A stretch of 64,000 nt of DNA, taken from the NCBI RefSeq assembly GCF_000344805.1, contig NC_020453.1, positions 5,489,001 to 5,553,000 on the forward strand, given 5' to 3'. Numbering within the stretch: the stretch's first letter is position 1; every line of letters starts with the position of its first letter. This document shows, piece by piece, positions 53,510 through 62,760 of the stretch. This stretch comes from Bradyrhizobium oligotrophicum S58 (lineage in GTDB: Bacteria > Pseudomonadota > Alphaproteobacteria > Rhizobiales > Xanthobacteraceae). The notes under the pieces were generated by a model. It worked only from the letters and a program-made list of their open reading frames with translations. It did no database searches and had not been told where the DNA came from. Both the position numbers and the translations under genes were made by a program.

Positions 53510-55093
53510 CTACTCTGCCATCTCGACCGGCTCGTTGCGTGACGGGCCGGCGAGCGGCCGCTCTTCCATCAGCATCATGCAGATGGAGGCGCAGGCCAAC
53601 ATCGCGGTCGCTGCCGCATAGACGAAGCGGAAGGCGTGGATCATGTCGGCTTCGGCAATGCCGCTGACGGCGCCATGCGCGCCCTCGGCGAGCGAGATGT
53701 CGGCGCCGAGCACCATCAGCAGGATGGCGCTGAAGGCCGCGACCGTGAACGACGACATCATCGAGCGGAAGAAGTTCATGGCGCCGGTGATGGTGCCGAT
53801 CTGCGAGCGGTCGACCGCGTTCTGCAGCGACACCACCGAAATCGGGAACGCCGTGCCGAGTCCGATGCCGAAGACCGACAGCAGCGCCATCAGCACCCAG
53901 AGTGACGGCGTCGTGACCGTCATGACCGCGGCTGCGACGGTCCCGATCAGGGTTCCGACGATGGCGACACGCTTGTAGTGCTTGACCCGGGCCATGGTGC
54001 GGCCGGCAATCGCAGCGCCAAAGGTCGAGATCGCCGCGATCGGGATCAGGCCGAGGCCGGCTTCGCTCGGGGTCAGATGATAGACCAGCTCATAATACAA
54101 CGGCAGGTGGACCGTGAGCCCGATCAGCGCACCCAGCGCGCAGCCGCTCGCCATCAAGCCGTAGGGCACGACCGTGCCGCCCATCAAAGGCAGCGGCAGG
54201 AACGGCTCGTCCGCCCGCTTTGAATGCCAGACGAAGCCAAGCCCGAGCGCCACGGCACTGCCGACCATCGCCAGAATGGTCGGCGAAAGCCAGGCCAGCT
54301 TGTGGCCGCCCCAGGTCAACACCAGCATGAAGACGACGGCGGAGGCCATCAGCAGCAGGCCGCCCGCCCAGTCGACCTTGCGCAGCCGGTGATAGACCGG
54401 CAGCCGGCCCATCTTGGGCAGCAGTAGCGCCAATGCGGCGACCGCGAGCGGGACGTTGATCCAGAAGATCATCGACCAGTGCAGATGGTCGGCGAAGAAT
54501 CCGCCGATCACCGGACCCAGCAGGCCGGCAAGCAGCCAGACGCCGCTGAAATAGGCCTGGTACTGGCCGCGCTCGCGCGGGCTGACGACGTCGGAGATCA
54601 CGGTCTGCACCACCGGCATGATGCCGCCACCGCCGAGTCCCTGCAGGCCGCGGGCGACGATCAGCACCGGCATGCTCGGCGCCAGCGCGCACATGACCGA
54701 GCCGACCACGAAGAGGCTGAGCGCCGTGACGATCATCGAACGGCGGCCATAGATGTCGCACAAAGTGCCGAACACCGGCGCCACGGCGGTCGAGGCCAGC
54801 AGATACGCGGTGATCACCCAGGACAGATTGGTGACGTCCTGGAACTCGCGGCCGATGGTCGGCAGCGCTGTCGCGACGATGGTCTGGTCGAGCGCGGCCA
54901 GGAACATCGTCAGCAGCAGGCTCATCAGGATGGTGCGGACCTCGGCCGGGGTCAGCGGCACCGGGGGCGCCAGCGACGGCGCATCCTCGATCGCCTGCAC
55001 CTGCGGCGGAATGGCCGGCAGCTCTGCGGCAATCTCTTCGGGCAAGGATTGGGACGCGGCAGGATAATGGCTCTGCCGATCGAACTTGTTCAT
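53510..55093 (-). CDS. MFS multidrug exporter, DHA2 (EmrB/QacA) family
   Basis: 527 residues with 14 candidate membrane helices. Motif A-like loop LCDIYGRRSMIV, and the DHA2 signature LDQTIVATALPTIGREF in the first helix, place it in the 14-helix drug:H+ antiporter family. An N-terminal cytoplasmic extension of about 50 residues precedes helix 1. The start at 55093 (MNKFDRQSHY) is chosen over an upstream TTG/ATG without similarity. No periplasmic adaptor (EmrA) or regulator gene is adjacent. Confidence 0.92.
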   Translation of the reverse strand: MNKFDRQSHYPAASQSLPEEIAAELPAIPPQVQAIEDAPSLAPPVPLTPAEVRTILMSLLLTMFLAALDQTIVATALPTIGREFQDVTNLSWVITAYLLASTAVAPVFGTLCDIYGRRSMIVTALSLFVVGSVMCALAPSMPVLIVARGLQGLGGGGIMPVVQTVISDVVSPRERGQYQAYFSGVWLLAGLLGPVIGGFFADHLHWSMIFWINVPLAVAALALLLPKMGRLPVYHRLRKVDWAGGLLLMASAVVFMLVLTWGGHKLAWLSPTILAMVGSAVALGLGFVWHSKRADEPFLPLPLMGGTVVPYGLMASGCALGALIGLTVHLPLYYELVYHLTPSEAGLGLIPIAAISTFGAAIAGRTMARVKHYKRVAIVGTLIGTVAAAVMTVTTPSLWVLMALLSVFGIGLGTAFPISVVSLQNAVDRSQIGTITGAMNFFRSMMSSFTVAAFSAILLMVLGADISLAEGAHGAVSGIAEADMIHAFRFVYAAATAMLACASICMMLMEERPLAGPSRNEPVEMAE

Positions 55094-55271
55094 GGGATGA
55101 ATGCTGTGCCGGGCGCGACAAACGCCGCGCAGATTCACTGGATAGCGAACTACTTAGGGCATAATTTTCCCTTGCGGCAGCGGTTTCAGCGCATGGGTGC
55201 ATCCCGACGCACGATGACGGTCGCGGCGAATTGAATTGCTGCGAGCGCGAAGTGATCGAAACCGAAAGGGT

Positions 55272-55784
55272 CTATTTCGGCCGGCGCTTCAGCTTGGCGC
55301 GCTTTGGCAGCAGCACCGGCCATTGCACGATGTGATCCTCGAGCTGGTCGGCCGGCACGTTGTCCTCGGTGCCCTCGACACGGCCGCGCACGGAGACGCC
55401 CGCTTCATGTACCGTCTGGGGATCGCCCGAAATCAAAGGGTGCCACCAGTAGAGATCGCGTCCCTCCGCGGCCAGGCGGTAGCCGCAGCTCGGCGGCAGC
55501 CAGGTGATGGTGCGGACGTTCTCAGGTGTCAGGCGAACGCAATCGGATACCTGTTCGGACCGGTTCGGGTAGTCCTTGCAGGCACATAGCCCCGCATCCA
55601 GAAGCCTGCAGGAAATGTGCGTGAAATAGATGTCGCCGGTATCTTCGTCCTCGAGCTTCTCCAGGCAGCAGCGCCCGCAGCCGTCGCACAGGCTTTCCCA
55701 TTCCACCTCGGACATCTCTTCCAAGGTCTTGGTTTTCCAGAACAATCCCTCCTGGTCGGAGGGACGTTTGAGCGGTGCGGTCAT
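55272..55784 (-). CDS. YkgJ/YcgN-type cysteine-cluster protein (UPF0260)
   Basis: 170 residues, a small soluble protein with the cysteine cluster [35 protein letters not shown] and [11 protein letters not shown], and the conserved [10 protein letters not shown] and WWHPLISGD blocks of UPF0260 (E. coli YcgN). It presumably binds a metal or Fe-S cluster; role unknown. Start at ATG 55784. Monocistronic. Confidence 0.93.
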   Translation of the reverse strand: MTAPLKRPSDQEGLFWKTKTLEEMSEVEWESLCDGCGRCCLEKLEDEDTGDIYFTHISCRLLDAGLCACKDYPNRSEQVSDCVRLTPENVRTITWLPPSCGYRLAAEGRDLYWWHPLISGDPQTVHEAGVSVRGRVEGTEDNVPADQLEDHIVQWPVLLPKRAKLKRRPK

Positions 55785-56125
55785 AAGGCGAATCCAAGCG
55801 GAGGGCGGCGTGGCCGCCATCTAGGTGCCGAGCCCCGAGCCGCGCAAGGGGCGGCATGACTGTTCAGGCACGACGTTAGCTTTGTGCATCAAATTGTGAG
55901 CGGAACCATTGGTTTGTGCCCCCTGCTCGGCTAGATAGGATAGTGAGTCACTCCGGCGGCGGCGCCGGCAACGCGGCTTAGGTGCGGGACCTCCGGTCGA
56001 GGTGCCCAACTTTGCAGTGCCTTGGGTTTGCCGCAACAATCGCGCAAGACCCTTCGATGGCCCCAGCCTCCGTGCTGAGTGCTTTCGAAGCCCGCTGACA
56101 CGCTTTCGAAACGACCAGGGTTCCC
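55785..56125. other. Intergenic region upstream of PBP1A gene
   Basis: 341 bp between divergent genes. No gene or clear repeat; no GGAAC/CGTT pair. The PBP start at 56126 is a GTG with no strong ribosome site. Confidence 0.4.
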
Positions 56126-58405
56126 GTGCGGCAGATCATTCCAGACGATTGGAAGAAGCGGATCAACAATTTCCGCCTGGATCTCGACGCCCGCTTCGAT
56201 TCGGCGCTGTTCTCCTCCCTGCGCGGCACCCGCGAACTCTACGAGCGCTATTCGGCGTTCATGGACCGATTCTATGTCGGCGGCTGGAAGCGCTGGGTGT
56301 TCGTCGAGCCACTGTCGGAAGCGGCCACGATCGGTCTCGGCGGCCTGGTCCTGATGCTCGCATTGGCGATCCCCGCTTTCCGGGAAACCGCTGACGAGGA
56401 CTGGCTGAAGAAATCCGACCTCGCGGTCACCTTCCTCGACCGCTACGGCAGCCCGATCGGCAGCCGCGGCATCAAGCACAACGACTCGATTCCGCTCGAA
56501 GACTTCCCGGACAATCTGATCAAGGCGACGCTCGCCACCGAGGATCGCCGCTTCTACGACCATTTCGGCATCGACATCGCCGGCACCGCGCGCGCGCTCG
56601 TGACCAACGCCCAGGCCGGCGGCGTCCGCCAGGGTGGCTCCTCGATCAGCCAGCAGCTCGCCAAGAACCTGTTCCTGTCGAACGAGCGCACCATCGAGCG
56701 CAAGGTCAACGAGGCATTCCTGGCGATCTGGCTCGAAACCCGACTGACCAAGAACGAGATCCTCAAGCTCTATCTCGACCGCGCCTATATGGGCGGCGGC
56801 ACCTTCGGCGTCGACGGCGCGGCGCATTTCTACTTCAACAAGTCGGTGCGCGACATCAACCTGTCGGAAGCGGCGATGCTGGCCGGCCTGTTCAAGGCGC
56901 CGACCAAGTTCGCCCCGCACATCAACCTGCCGGCCGCGCGCGCCCGCGCCAACGTCGTGCTCGACAACCTGGTCGATGCCGGCTTCATGACCGAGGGCCA
57001 GGTGTTCGGCGCCCGCCGCAATCCTGCCTTCGCGGTCGACCGCCGCGACGAGAGCTCGCCCAACTACTATCTCGACTATGCCTTCGACGAGATGCGCAAG
57101 CTGGTCGACACGTTCCCGAAATCCTACACCGAGCGCGTGTTCGTGGTGCGGACCTCGATCGACATGAACGTGCAGCACGCGGCTGACGAGGCGATCGAGA
57201 ACCAGCTGCGCCAGTTCGGCCGCGACTACCACGCGACGCAGGCGGCGACGGTCGTCTCCGACCTCGATGGCGGCATCCGCGCCATGGTCGGCGGCCGGGA
57301 TTATGGCGCCAGCCAGTTCAACCGTGCCACCGATGCCTACCGGCAGCCGGGCTCGTCGTTCAAGCCTTATGTCTATACGACCGCGCTGCTGAACGGCTTC
57401 AAGCCGACCTCCATCGTGGTCGACGGCCCGGTCTGCATCGGCAACTGGTGCCCGCAGAATTATGGCCACTCTTACTCCGGCTCGGTGACCCTGACCCAGG
57501 CGATCACCCGCTCCATCAACGTCGTGCCAGTCAAGCTGTCGATCGCGCTCGGCGGCAAGGAGGGCCCCAAGGCCGGCCGCGCCAAGATCATCGAGGTCGC
57601 CCGCCGCTTCGGACTCAAGGCACCGCTGCCCGACACGCCGTCGATGCCGATCGGCTCCGACGAGGTGACCGTGCTCGAGCATGCGGTCGCCTATGCCACC
57701 TTCCCGAACAAGGGCCGAGCGGTGACGCCTCACTCGGTGCTGGAGGTCCGCACCGGCGCCGGCGACCTGGTCTGGCGCTGGGACCGCGACGGTCCGAAAC
57801 CGAAGCAGGCGATCCCGGCCTCGGTCGCCGCCGACATGGCGGGCATGATGAGCCACGTCGTCAGCGAAGGCACCGCGCGCCGCGCCGCGCTCGACGGCAT
57901 CCCGACCGCCGGCAAGACCGGCACCACCAACGCCTACCGCGACGCCTGGTTCGTCGGCTACACCGGCAACTTCACCTGCGCGGTCTGGTACGGCAATGAC
58001 GACTATTCGCCGACCAACCGCATGACCGGCGGCTCGCTGCCGGCGCAGACCTGGCACGACATAATGGTCGCGGCGCATCAGGGCGTCGAGGTCAAGGAAC
58101 TGCCCGGCGTCGGCATGGGCGAGAAGCTGCCGCAGCCGGTGAACGCGGCGATGGCGCAGGCCGGCCAGCCGAAGACGCTCGAGATCAAGCCGGGCCCACC
58201 ACCGGTGCTGACCCGACGCGGCGCGGAGGTCCTGGTCCAGGTAGAGAAGATGCTCGACGATGCGGCACGCGTCGCCGAGAAGGCGGTGCCCGCCGACCCG
58301 CGCAAGCCCGGCAAGCCGGTGTCGTCGAGCGCGCTCGCCTTTCCTGAAAACTACGCCGCGGCCACCGCTGACGGCGTGACCACCCCTGCCCTGCGCAAGA
58401 ACTGA
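56126..58405 (+). CDS. Penicillin-binding protein 1A, bifunctional murein synthase
   Basis: 759 residues. Cytoplasmic N-terminus of about 65 residues, one membrane helix (68-85), glycosyltransferase domain with catalytic Glu139 (ATEDRRFYDHFG), GGSSISQQLAKN and KNEILKLYLDRAYMGGG, and a transpeptidase domain with Ser410-x-x-Lys413 (PGSSFKP), SIN (463-465) and KTGT (597-600). All catalytic motifs are intact. It polymerises and crosslinks peptidoglycan. The tail after about 680 is low-complexity. Start GTG 56126. The next gene begins 14 bp after its stop. Confidence 0.95.
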   Translation: MRQIIPDDWKKRINNFRLDLDARFDSALFSSLRGTRELYERYSAFMDRFYVGGWKRWVFVEPLSEAATIGLGGLVLMLALAIPAFRETADEDWLKKSDLAVTFLDRYGSPIGSRGIKHNDSIPLEDFPDNLIKATLATEDRRFYDHFGIDIAGTARALVTNAQAGGVRQGGSSISQQLAKNLFLSNERTIERKVNEAFLAIWLETRLTKNEILKLYLDRAYMGGGTFGVDGAAHFYFNKSVRDINLSEAAMLAGLFKAPTKFAPHINLPAARARANVVLDNLVDAGFMTEGQVFGARRNPAFAVDRRDESSPNYYLDYAFDEMRKLVDTFPKSYTERVFVVRTSIDMNVQHAADEAIENQLRQFGRDYHATQAATVVSDLDGGIRAMVGGRDYGASQFNRATDAYRQPGSSFKPYVYTTALLNGFKPTSIVVDGPVCIGNWCPQNYGHSYSGSVTLTQAITRSINVVPVKLSIALGGKEGPKAGRAKIIEVARRFGLKAPLPDTPSMPIGSDEVTVLEHAVAYATFPNKGRAVTPHSVLEVRTGAGDLVWRWDRDGPKPKQAIPASVAADMAGMMSHVVSEGTARRAALDGIPTAGKTGTTNAYRDAWFVGYTGNFTCAVWYGNDDYSPTNRMTGGSLPAQTWHDIMVAAHQGVEVKELPGVGMGEKLPQPVNAAMAQAGQPKTLEIKPGPPPVLTRRGAEVLVQVEKMLDDAARVAEKAVPADPRKPGKPVSSSALAFPENYAAATADGVTTPALRKN

Positions 58406-58419
58406 CGACAGCGATTCCC

Positions 58420-59001
58420 GTGCGGCTGCTTTTCATCACCTCGATTGCGCTCCTGATCGCCACCGGCGTCGGCATCGGCGCGACCTGGATGACCACGACG
58501 CGCGGCACCGAGTTCGGCACGCTCACGATCGGCGCCTGGACGGCACGCCCGAAGACCGGCACGGCCGACGTCGACCCCTATGCGCGCGCCACCATCACCC
58601 GCAATGGCGAGCTGCCGATCGGCACCGGCGACGGCGTCGCCTTCACCGCCACCGCTGACGACAAGAAGAAGCCGCTCGACGGCCGCTGCGACATCCTCGT
58701 CAGCGGCGTGACGCCGCCCGCCCGCTTCTGGACGCTCACGCTGTACGACCGCAAAGGCCATCTCGTCGCCAACACGCTGCAGCGCTACGGCTTCACCAGC
58801 CAGGAGCTGGTGCGCGGCGCCGACGGCTCGTTCGAGATCCGCGTGGCCGCGCGCTCGCGCTCCGGCAACTGGCTGCCGACCGGCGGCATCGAACGCTATG
58901 CGCTGATGCTGCGGCTCTACGACACCCCGGTGGGCGTGGCGACGCGCACGCAGCGTGACGCGCCGATGCCTGCGATCACGACCGTGGGCTGCCCCTCATG
59001 A
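58420..59001 (+). CDS. DUF1214 domain membrane-anchored protein
   Basis: 193 residues from GTG 58420: an N-terminal anchor helix (LLFITSIALLIATGVGIGA) and a periplasmic DUF1214 domain (FWTLTLYDRKGHLVANTLQR, NWLPTGGIERYALMLRLYDT). DUF1214 commonly occurs fused behind DUF1254 in one secreted protein; here it is a separate small protein whose stop overlaps the start of the DUF1254 gene (ATGA), so the two are made together. Function unknown. Downstream of PBP1A by 14 bp. Confidence 0.88.
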   Translation: MRLLFITSIALLIATGVGIGATWMTTTRGTEFGTLTIGAWTARPKTGTADVDPYARATITRNGELPIGTGDGVAFTATADDKKKPLDGRCDILVSGVTPPARFWTLTLYDRKGHLVANTLQRYGFTSQELVRGADGSFEIRVAARSRSGNWLPTGGIERYALMLRLYDTPVGVATRTQRDAPMPAITTVGCPS

Positions 59002-59582
59002 TCCGGCTGCTGTTCACCGTTGTCGTTGGTGTGCTGCTCGGCGGCGTCGTGCATCTCGTCAGCGTGCTGGCGCTGCCGCGGATCTCGACGCAGGACGCCT
59101 ATTCGCGGCTGACGCCGATGACCAAGCTGAACGCCGTCACGCCGCTGCCGCTCGCCGATCCCGGCAACTCGCCGATGCCGTTCATGGACCCGGCGTTCGC
59201 GATGGCAATCTGCCGCTATGATCTGTCCGAAGGCCCGCTCAAGCTCACGGTTCCCGTGAGCCAGGCCTACACGTCGGTGTCGTTCTACACGCGCAACGAG
59301 ATCGCCTATTACGCGATCAACGACCGCTCGGCGGGCAAGCGCGTGATCGAGTTGGACTTGATGACTGAGGCCCAGCACGAAGACCTGCCCGAGGACGAAG
59401 AGATCACCGCCGCTGACCGGCTCATCATCGATTCGCCGAGCGCGACCGGCCTGATCGTGCTGAAGGCGCTGGCCGCCGAACCAGGCCTCATGCCGCAGGC
59501 GCAGGCCTCCCTTGCAGCGGCCAGCTGCGGCACCCAGGCCGAGCCGCCGGCGAAATCGGAGAAGCCGCGCGGCAAGCGGTAA
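58998..59582 (+). CDS. DUF1254 domain membrane-anchored protein
   Basis: 194 residues: N-terminal anchor helix (LLFTVVVGVLLGGVVHLVSV), then a short DUF1254 domain (TPMTKLNAVTPLPLADPG, FAMAICRYDLSEGPLKL, TSVSFYTRNEIAYYAIND). It starts inside the last codons of the DUF1214 gene, so the pair is translationally coupled and probably acts as a heteromer in the periplasm. Last gene of a PBP1A-DUF1214-DUF1254 unit. Confidence 0.88.
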   Translation: MIRLLFTVVVGVLLGGVVHLVSVLALPRISTQDAYSRLTPMTKLNAVTPLPLADPGNSPMPFMDPAFAMAICRYDLSEGPLKLTVPVSQAYTSVSFYTRNEIAYYAINDRSAGKRVIELDLMTEAQHEDLPEDEEITAADRLIIDSPSATGLIVLKALAAEPGLMPQAQASLAAASCGTQAEPPAKSEKPRGKR

Positions 59583-59716
59583 GACGCTACGACGGCCTGG
59601 GATCAGCAGGTTGGATCAGCAGGACAACGCTCTCTTCATCCTTCGTGGCATAGTCGTTGTCGCTCGCCGCTGCTATGACGCACCAGGACGGCGGAGCTTC
59701 GCTCAAAAAGTAGGTC

Positions 59717-60220
59717 ATGCCACTCGAAATCGAACGGAAGTTTCTCGTCAAGTCCGACGCATGGCGGGACCAGGCGACACATAGCGAGCGTCTTCGCGAT
59801 GGTCTCGTCGCACGTCAGGACGGCCTCAAGGTTCGCGTCCGCTGCTACGGCAATCGGACGACGCTCTGCGTCAAGAGTGGCCGGCGCGGGCTGTCACGGG
59901 AGGAATTCGAATACGACATCCCGCGTGATCACGCCGAGGCGATCTTCGCCCATTGCGAGGGGCGCATCCTGGAGAAGACGCGTCACTACGTGCCCGGCGA
60001 AAGCGGCATCTGGGAAGTCGACGTCTATCACGAGGCGCTCGAGGGCACGATCATCGCCGAAATCGAGCTGCCGACCGAAACAACGGTCGTGAAGCTTCCG
60101 GACTGGATCGGTGAGGAAGTGACCGGCGATCCGCGCTACAGCAAGGCCAACATGCTGACCGAGCGTTTGCGCGCGGCAAAGGTCCGGGAGCTCCGACGCG
60201 CGTGCCTTGCAAGCCAGTGA
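59717..60220 (+). CDS. CYTH-domain triphosphate hydrolase/cyclase-like protein
   Basis: 167 residues forming a single CYTH (triphosphate tunnel) domain. The opening MPLEIERKFLV carries the ExExK metal/phosphate motif, followed by the paired basic/acidic strands (KVRVRCYGNRTTLCVKSG, REEFEYDIP, WEVDVYHEALEGTIIAEIEL). Bacterial stand-alone members are inorganic triphosphatases more often than adenylate cyclases. No CHAD domain is attached. Confidence 0.92.
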   Translation: MPLEIERKFLVKSDAWRDQATHSERLRDGLVARQDGLKVRVRCYGNRTTLCVKSGRRGLSREEFEYDIPRDHAEAIFAHCEGRILEKTRHYVPGESGIWEVDVYHEALEGTIIAEIELPTETTVVKLPDWIGEEVTGDPRYSKANMLTERLRAAKVRELRRACLASQ

Positions 60221-60329
60221 TGCGCGGACGACCCGCCGCCGATTGACCCGTATCAAGTCACCCGCGAATTGCACATCCTAAACAGCGCGGGTTTTGGCGG
60301 TCCGAACGATCGCGCACGGAGTTGGCACG

Positions 60330-61820
60330 ATGAGTTCATCGCAGGTGATGTCGCAGGCGCTGCGCGCCAAGGTCATGTCGGCGGAGGATGCCGCCGCGCT
60401 GGTCGAGCCCGGCAGCCATGTCGGCATGAGCGGCTTCACCGGCTCCGGTTATCCCAAGGCGGTGCCGCTCGCGCTGGCGCGCCGGATCGAAGCGGCACAT
60501 GCGCGCGGCGAGCCATTCCGCATCGGCGTTTGGACCGGAGCCTCCACCGCACCCGAACTCGATGGTGCGCTCGCCAGGGCTGACGGCATCGACCTGCGCC
60601 TGCCCTATCAGTCCGACCCGGCGACGCGGCAGCGGATCAACGCCGGCAGCATCGACTACATCGATCTGCATCTCAGCCATGTCGCGCAGTTCGTGTGGTT
60701 CGGCTTTCTCGGCCATCTCGACGTCGCCGTGATCGAATGCGCCGGCATTCTCCCGGACGGGCGGCTGATCCCCTCGACCTCGATCGGCAACAACAAGACC
60801 TGGCTCGATCTGGCCGACCGCGTCATCATCGAGGTCAATTCGTGGATGAACCCGGCGCTGCTCGGCATGCACGACATCTATTACGGCACCCGGCTGCCGC
60901 CGCATCGCAAGCCGATCCCGATCGTGGCGCCCGGCGACCGCATCGGCGAAACCACCTATCGCTGCAATCCGGACAAGGTCATCGCCGTCGTCGAGACCCA
61001 TGCACCGGACCGCAACACCAGCTTTGCAGCGCCGGACGATGTCTCCGGTGCCATTGCCGGCCACATCCTGGAGTTCTTCGAACACGAGGTGAAGCAGGGC
61101 CGCCTGCCGCGCAACCTGCTGCCGCTGCAGTCCGGCGTCGGCAATGTCGCGAACGCCGTGATGGCCGGGCTCGATGACGGCCCCTTTCCGCATCTGACCG
61201 CCTACACCGAGGTGCTGCAGGACGGCATGCTCAATTTGATCCGTTCGGGCCGCATGGATCTGGCGTCGGCGACCGCGCTGTCGCTGAGCTCGGAAGCTGC
61301 GATCGAGTTCAACCGCGAGATCGAGTTCCTGCGCGACCGCATCGTGCTGCGGCCGCAGGAGATCTCCAACCATCCCGAGGTGATCCGCCGGCTCGGCGTC
61401 ATCGCGATGAACGGCATGATCGAGGCCGACATCTACGGCAACGTCAATTCGACCCATGTCCGCGGCAGCAGCATCATGAACGGCATCGGCGGCTCCGGCG
61501 ACTTCGCCCGCAACGCCTATCTGTCGATCTTCATGACGCCGTCGACCGCCAAGAACGGCACCATCTCCTGCATCGTGCCGATGGTCACCCATGTCGACCA
61601 CACCGAGCACGACGTGCAGATCCTGGTCACCGAGCGCGGCCTCGCCGATTTGCGCGGCCTGTCGCCGAAACAGCGCGCCCGCATCATCATCGAAAAGACC
61701 GCGCATCCGCGCTTCCAGCCGGCGCTGCTGGACTACTTCGAACGTGCCTGCCGCGATTCCGCCGGCAAGCATACGCCGCATCTGCTGGACGAATCATTCC
61801 GTCTTCTCAGGCCCGAGTGA
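60330..61820 (+). CDS. Acetyl-CoA hydrolase/succinyl-CoA:acetate CoA-transferase family protein
   Basis: 496 residues. Matches the AarC/Ach1 family: GMSGFTGSGYPKAVPLALA near the start, the catalytic Glu in HLTAYTEVLQDGMLNLI, the oxyanion-hole GNVNSTHVRGSSIMNGIGG, and the QILVTERGLADLRGLSP tail. It moves CoA between acetyl/succinyl-CoA and acetate, closing an acetate loop in the TCA cycle. The start at 60330 is preferred over an upstream extension to 60294. Its 3' end overlaps the convergent hydrolase gene by 27 bp. Confidence 0.93.
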   Translation: MSSSQVMSQALRAKVMSAEDAAALVEPGSHVGMSGFTGSGYPKAVPLALARRIEAAHARGEPFRIGVWTGASTAPELDGALARADGIDLRLPYQSDPATRQRINAGSIDYIDLHLSHVAQFVWFGFLGHLDVAVIECAGILPDGRLIPSTSIGNNKTWLDLADRVIIEVNSWMNPALLGMHDIYYGTRLPPHRKPIPIVAPGDRIGETTYRCNPDKVIAVVETHAPDRNTSFAAPDDVSGAIAGHILEFFEHEVKQGRLPRNLLPLQSGVGNVANAVMAGLDDGPFPHLTAYTEVLQDGMLNLIRSGRMDLASATALSLSSEAAIEFNREIEFLRDRIVLRPQEISNHPEVIRRLGVIAMNGMIEADIYGNVNSTHVRGSSIMNGIGGSGDFARNAYLSIFMTPSTAKNGTISCIVPMVTHVDHTEHDVQILVTERGLADLRGLSPKQRARIIIEKTAHPRFQPALLDYFERACRDSAGKHTPHLLDESFRLLRPE

Positions 61821-62654
61821 GCGGCGCGGCCGGTCAGCACAGCCGCATGATTCGTAGTCGACGGGATCGTGACTGTTCACAATCGTGATCCTGTCGCCAT
61901 GATCGCATTTGAGGCGCCGCAGCCGCTCCTGGTTGGCGACGCGCGTGGCGCGGTCCAGATCACCCTTGCGCTGAAACAGCCCGAGCAGCAGCGGCATGCG
62001 CGGCCGTGCGTCGAGCTGTCCGTGAAAGAAATACGCATCGCCGGCGTGCAACAGCCATTTGTCGCCGCGACGCACGGCCACGCCGCAATGCCCGGGCGTA
62101 TGGCCCGGCAACGGGATGATCAGGATATCGCCGCTGCGATCGACGGCCGCGCGAACGCCGCGAAAGCCGAACCAGTCCTCGCCGTCGTCGCCGTAGAACT
62201 GCCAGTCGGGCCGATGGCGCCATTGCCCGGCGACATAGCGGCCGCGCGGCGGCGACGGCGCCCCCTCGACGGCCATTGCATGCTCCTTGCGATGAACGTG
62301 CACCTTCGCTCTGGGAAAGTCGCCGATGCCGCCGGCGTGGTCACGGTCGAGATGGGTGAGCAGGATGTGCCTGACCTCACCGGGCGAGAAGCCCAACGCC
62401 TTCACCTGCTGCAGCGCCGTCTCGGATGGATCCAGCCGCGGCGCGGCCTGCCTTACCCAGCGCCGCCCCAATCGTGCGGGCTCGGCGATGTCGGCAGCAC
62501 CGATGCCGGTGTCGACCAGGACCAGGCCGTCGTCACTCTCGATCAGCAGGCAGTGGCAGACGAGGCGGGCGCGCGCGAACAGGCGTCCGCTGCCGCTGAC
62601 CAGCCGGCCTCCGCGTGGGCACATCGTCCCCGCATTGATGTGGTGGACGCGCAT
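61794..62654 (-). CDS. Metallo-beta-lactamase-fold hydrolase (lactonase-like)
   Basis: 286 residues. Zn-binding THLDRDHAGG (HxxxDH form), LPGHTPGHCGV and LLHAGDAYF are intact, and the short LVLVDTGIG lead strand fits the fold. The overall plan resembles AHL-lactonase and related small MBL hydrolases, but the substrate is not identifiable. A strong GGGAGGAG ribosome site precedes the ATG at 62654. Divergent from a LysR gene across 103 bp, so that regulator probably controls it. Confidence 0.88.
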   Translation of the reverse strand: MRVHHINAGTMCPRGGRLVSGSGRLFARARLVCHCLLIESDDGLVLVDTGIGAADIAEPARLGRRWVRQAAPRLDPSETALQQVKALGFSPGEVRHILLTHLDRDHAGGIGDFPRAKVHVHRKEHAMAVEGAPSPPRGRYVAGQWRHRPDWQFYGDDGEDWFGFRGVRAAVDRSGDILIIPLPGHTPGHCGVAVRRGDKWLLHAGDAYFFHGQLDARPRMPLLLGLFQRKGDLDRATRVANQERLRRLKCDHGDRITIVNSHDPVDYESCGCADRPRRSLGPEKTE

Positions 62655-62732
62655 CGATCTCCTCCCAGGCTTTGTCCTTTGAAATCCTGCGCATCCTTGC
62701 GGATCGCCGTGCGATAAGTAAAATATTGTTGA

Positions 62733-62760
62733 ATGATACCAATCATAGGCTTCTCCTATG
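62733..62760. promoter_or_regulatory. Two adjoining operator-like dyads at the LysR start
   Basis: ATGAT-ACCA-ATCAT (62733-62746) and CATAGG-CTTCT-CCTATG (62744-62749 and 62755-62760), the second perfect over 6 bp with its right half on the LysR start codon. Position and form fit an autoregulatory LysR binding region for the divergent pair. Confidence 0.5.
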
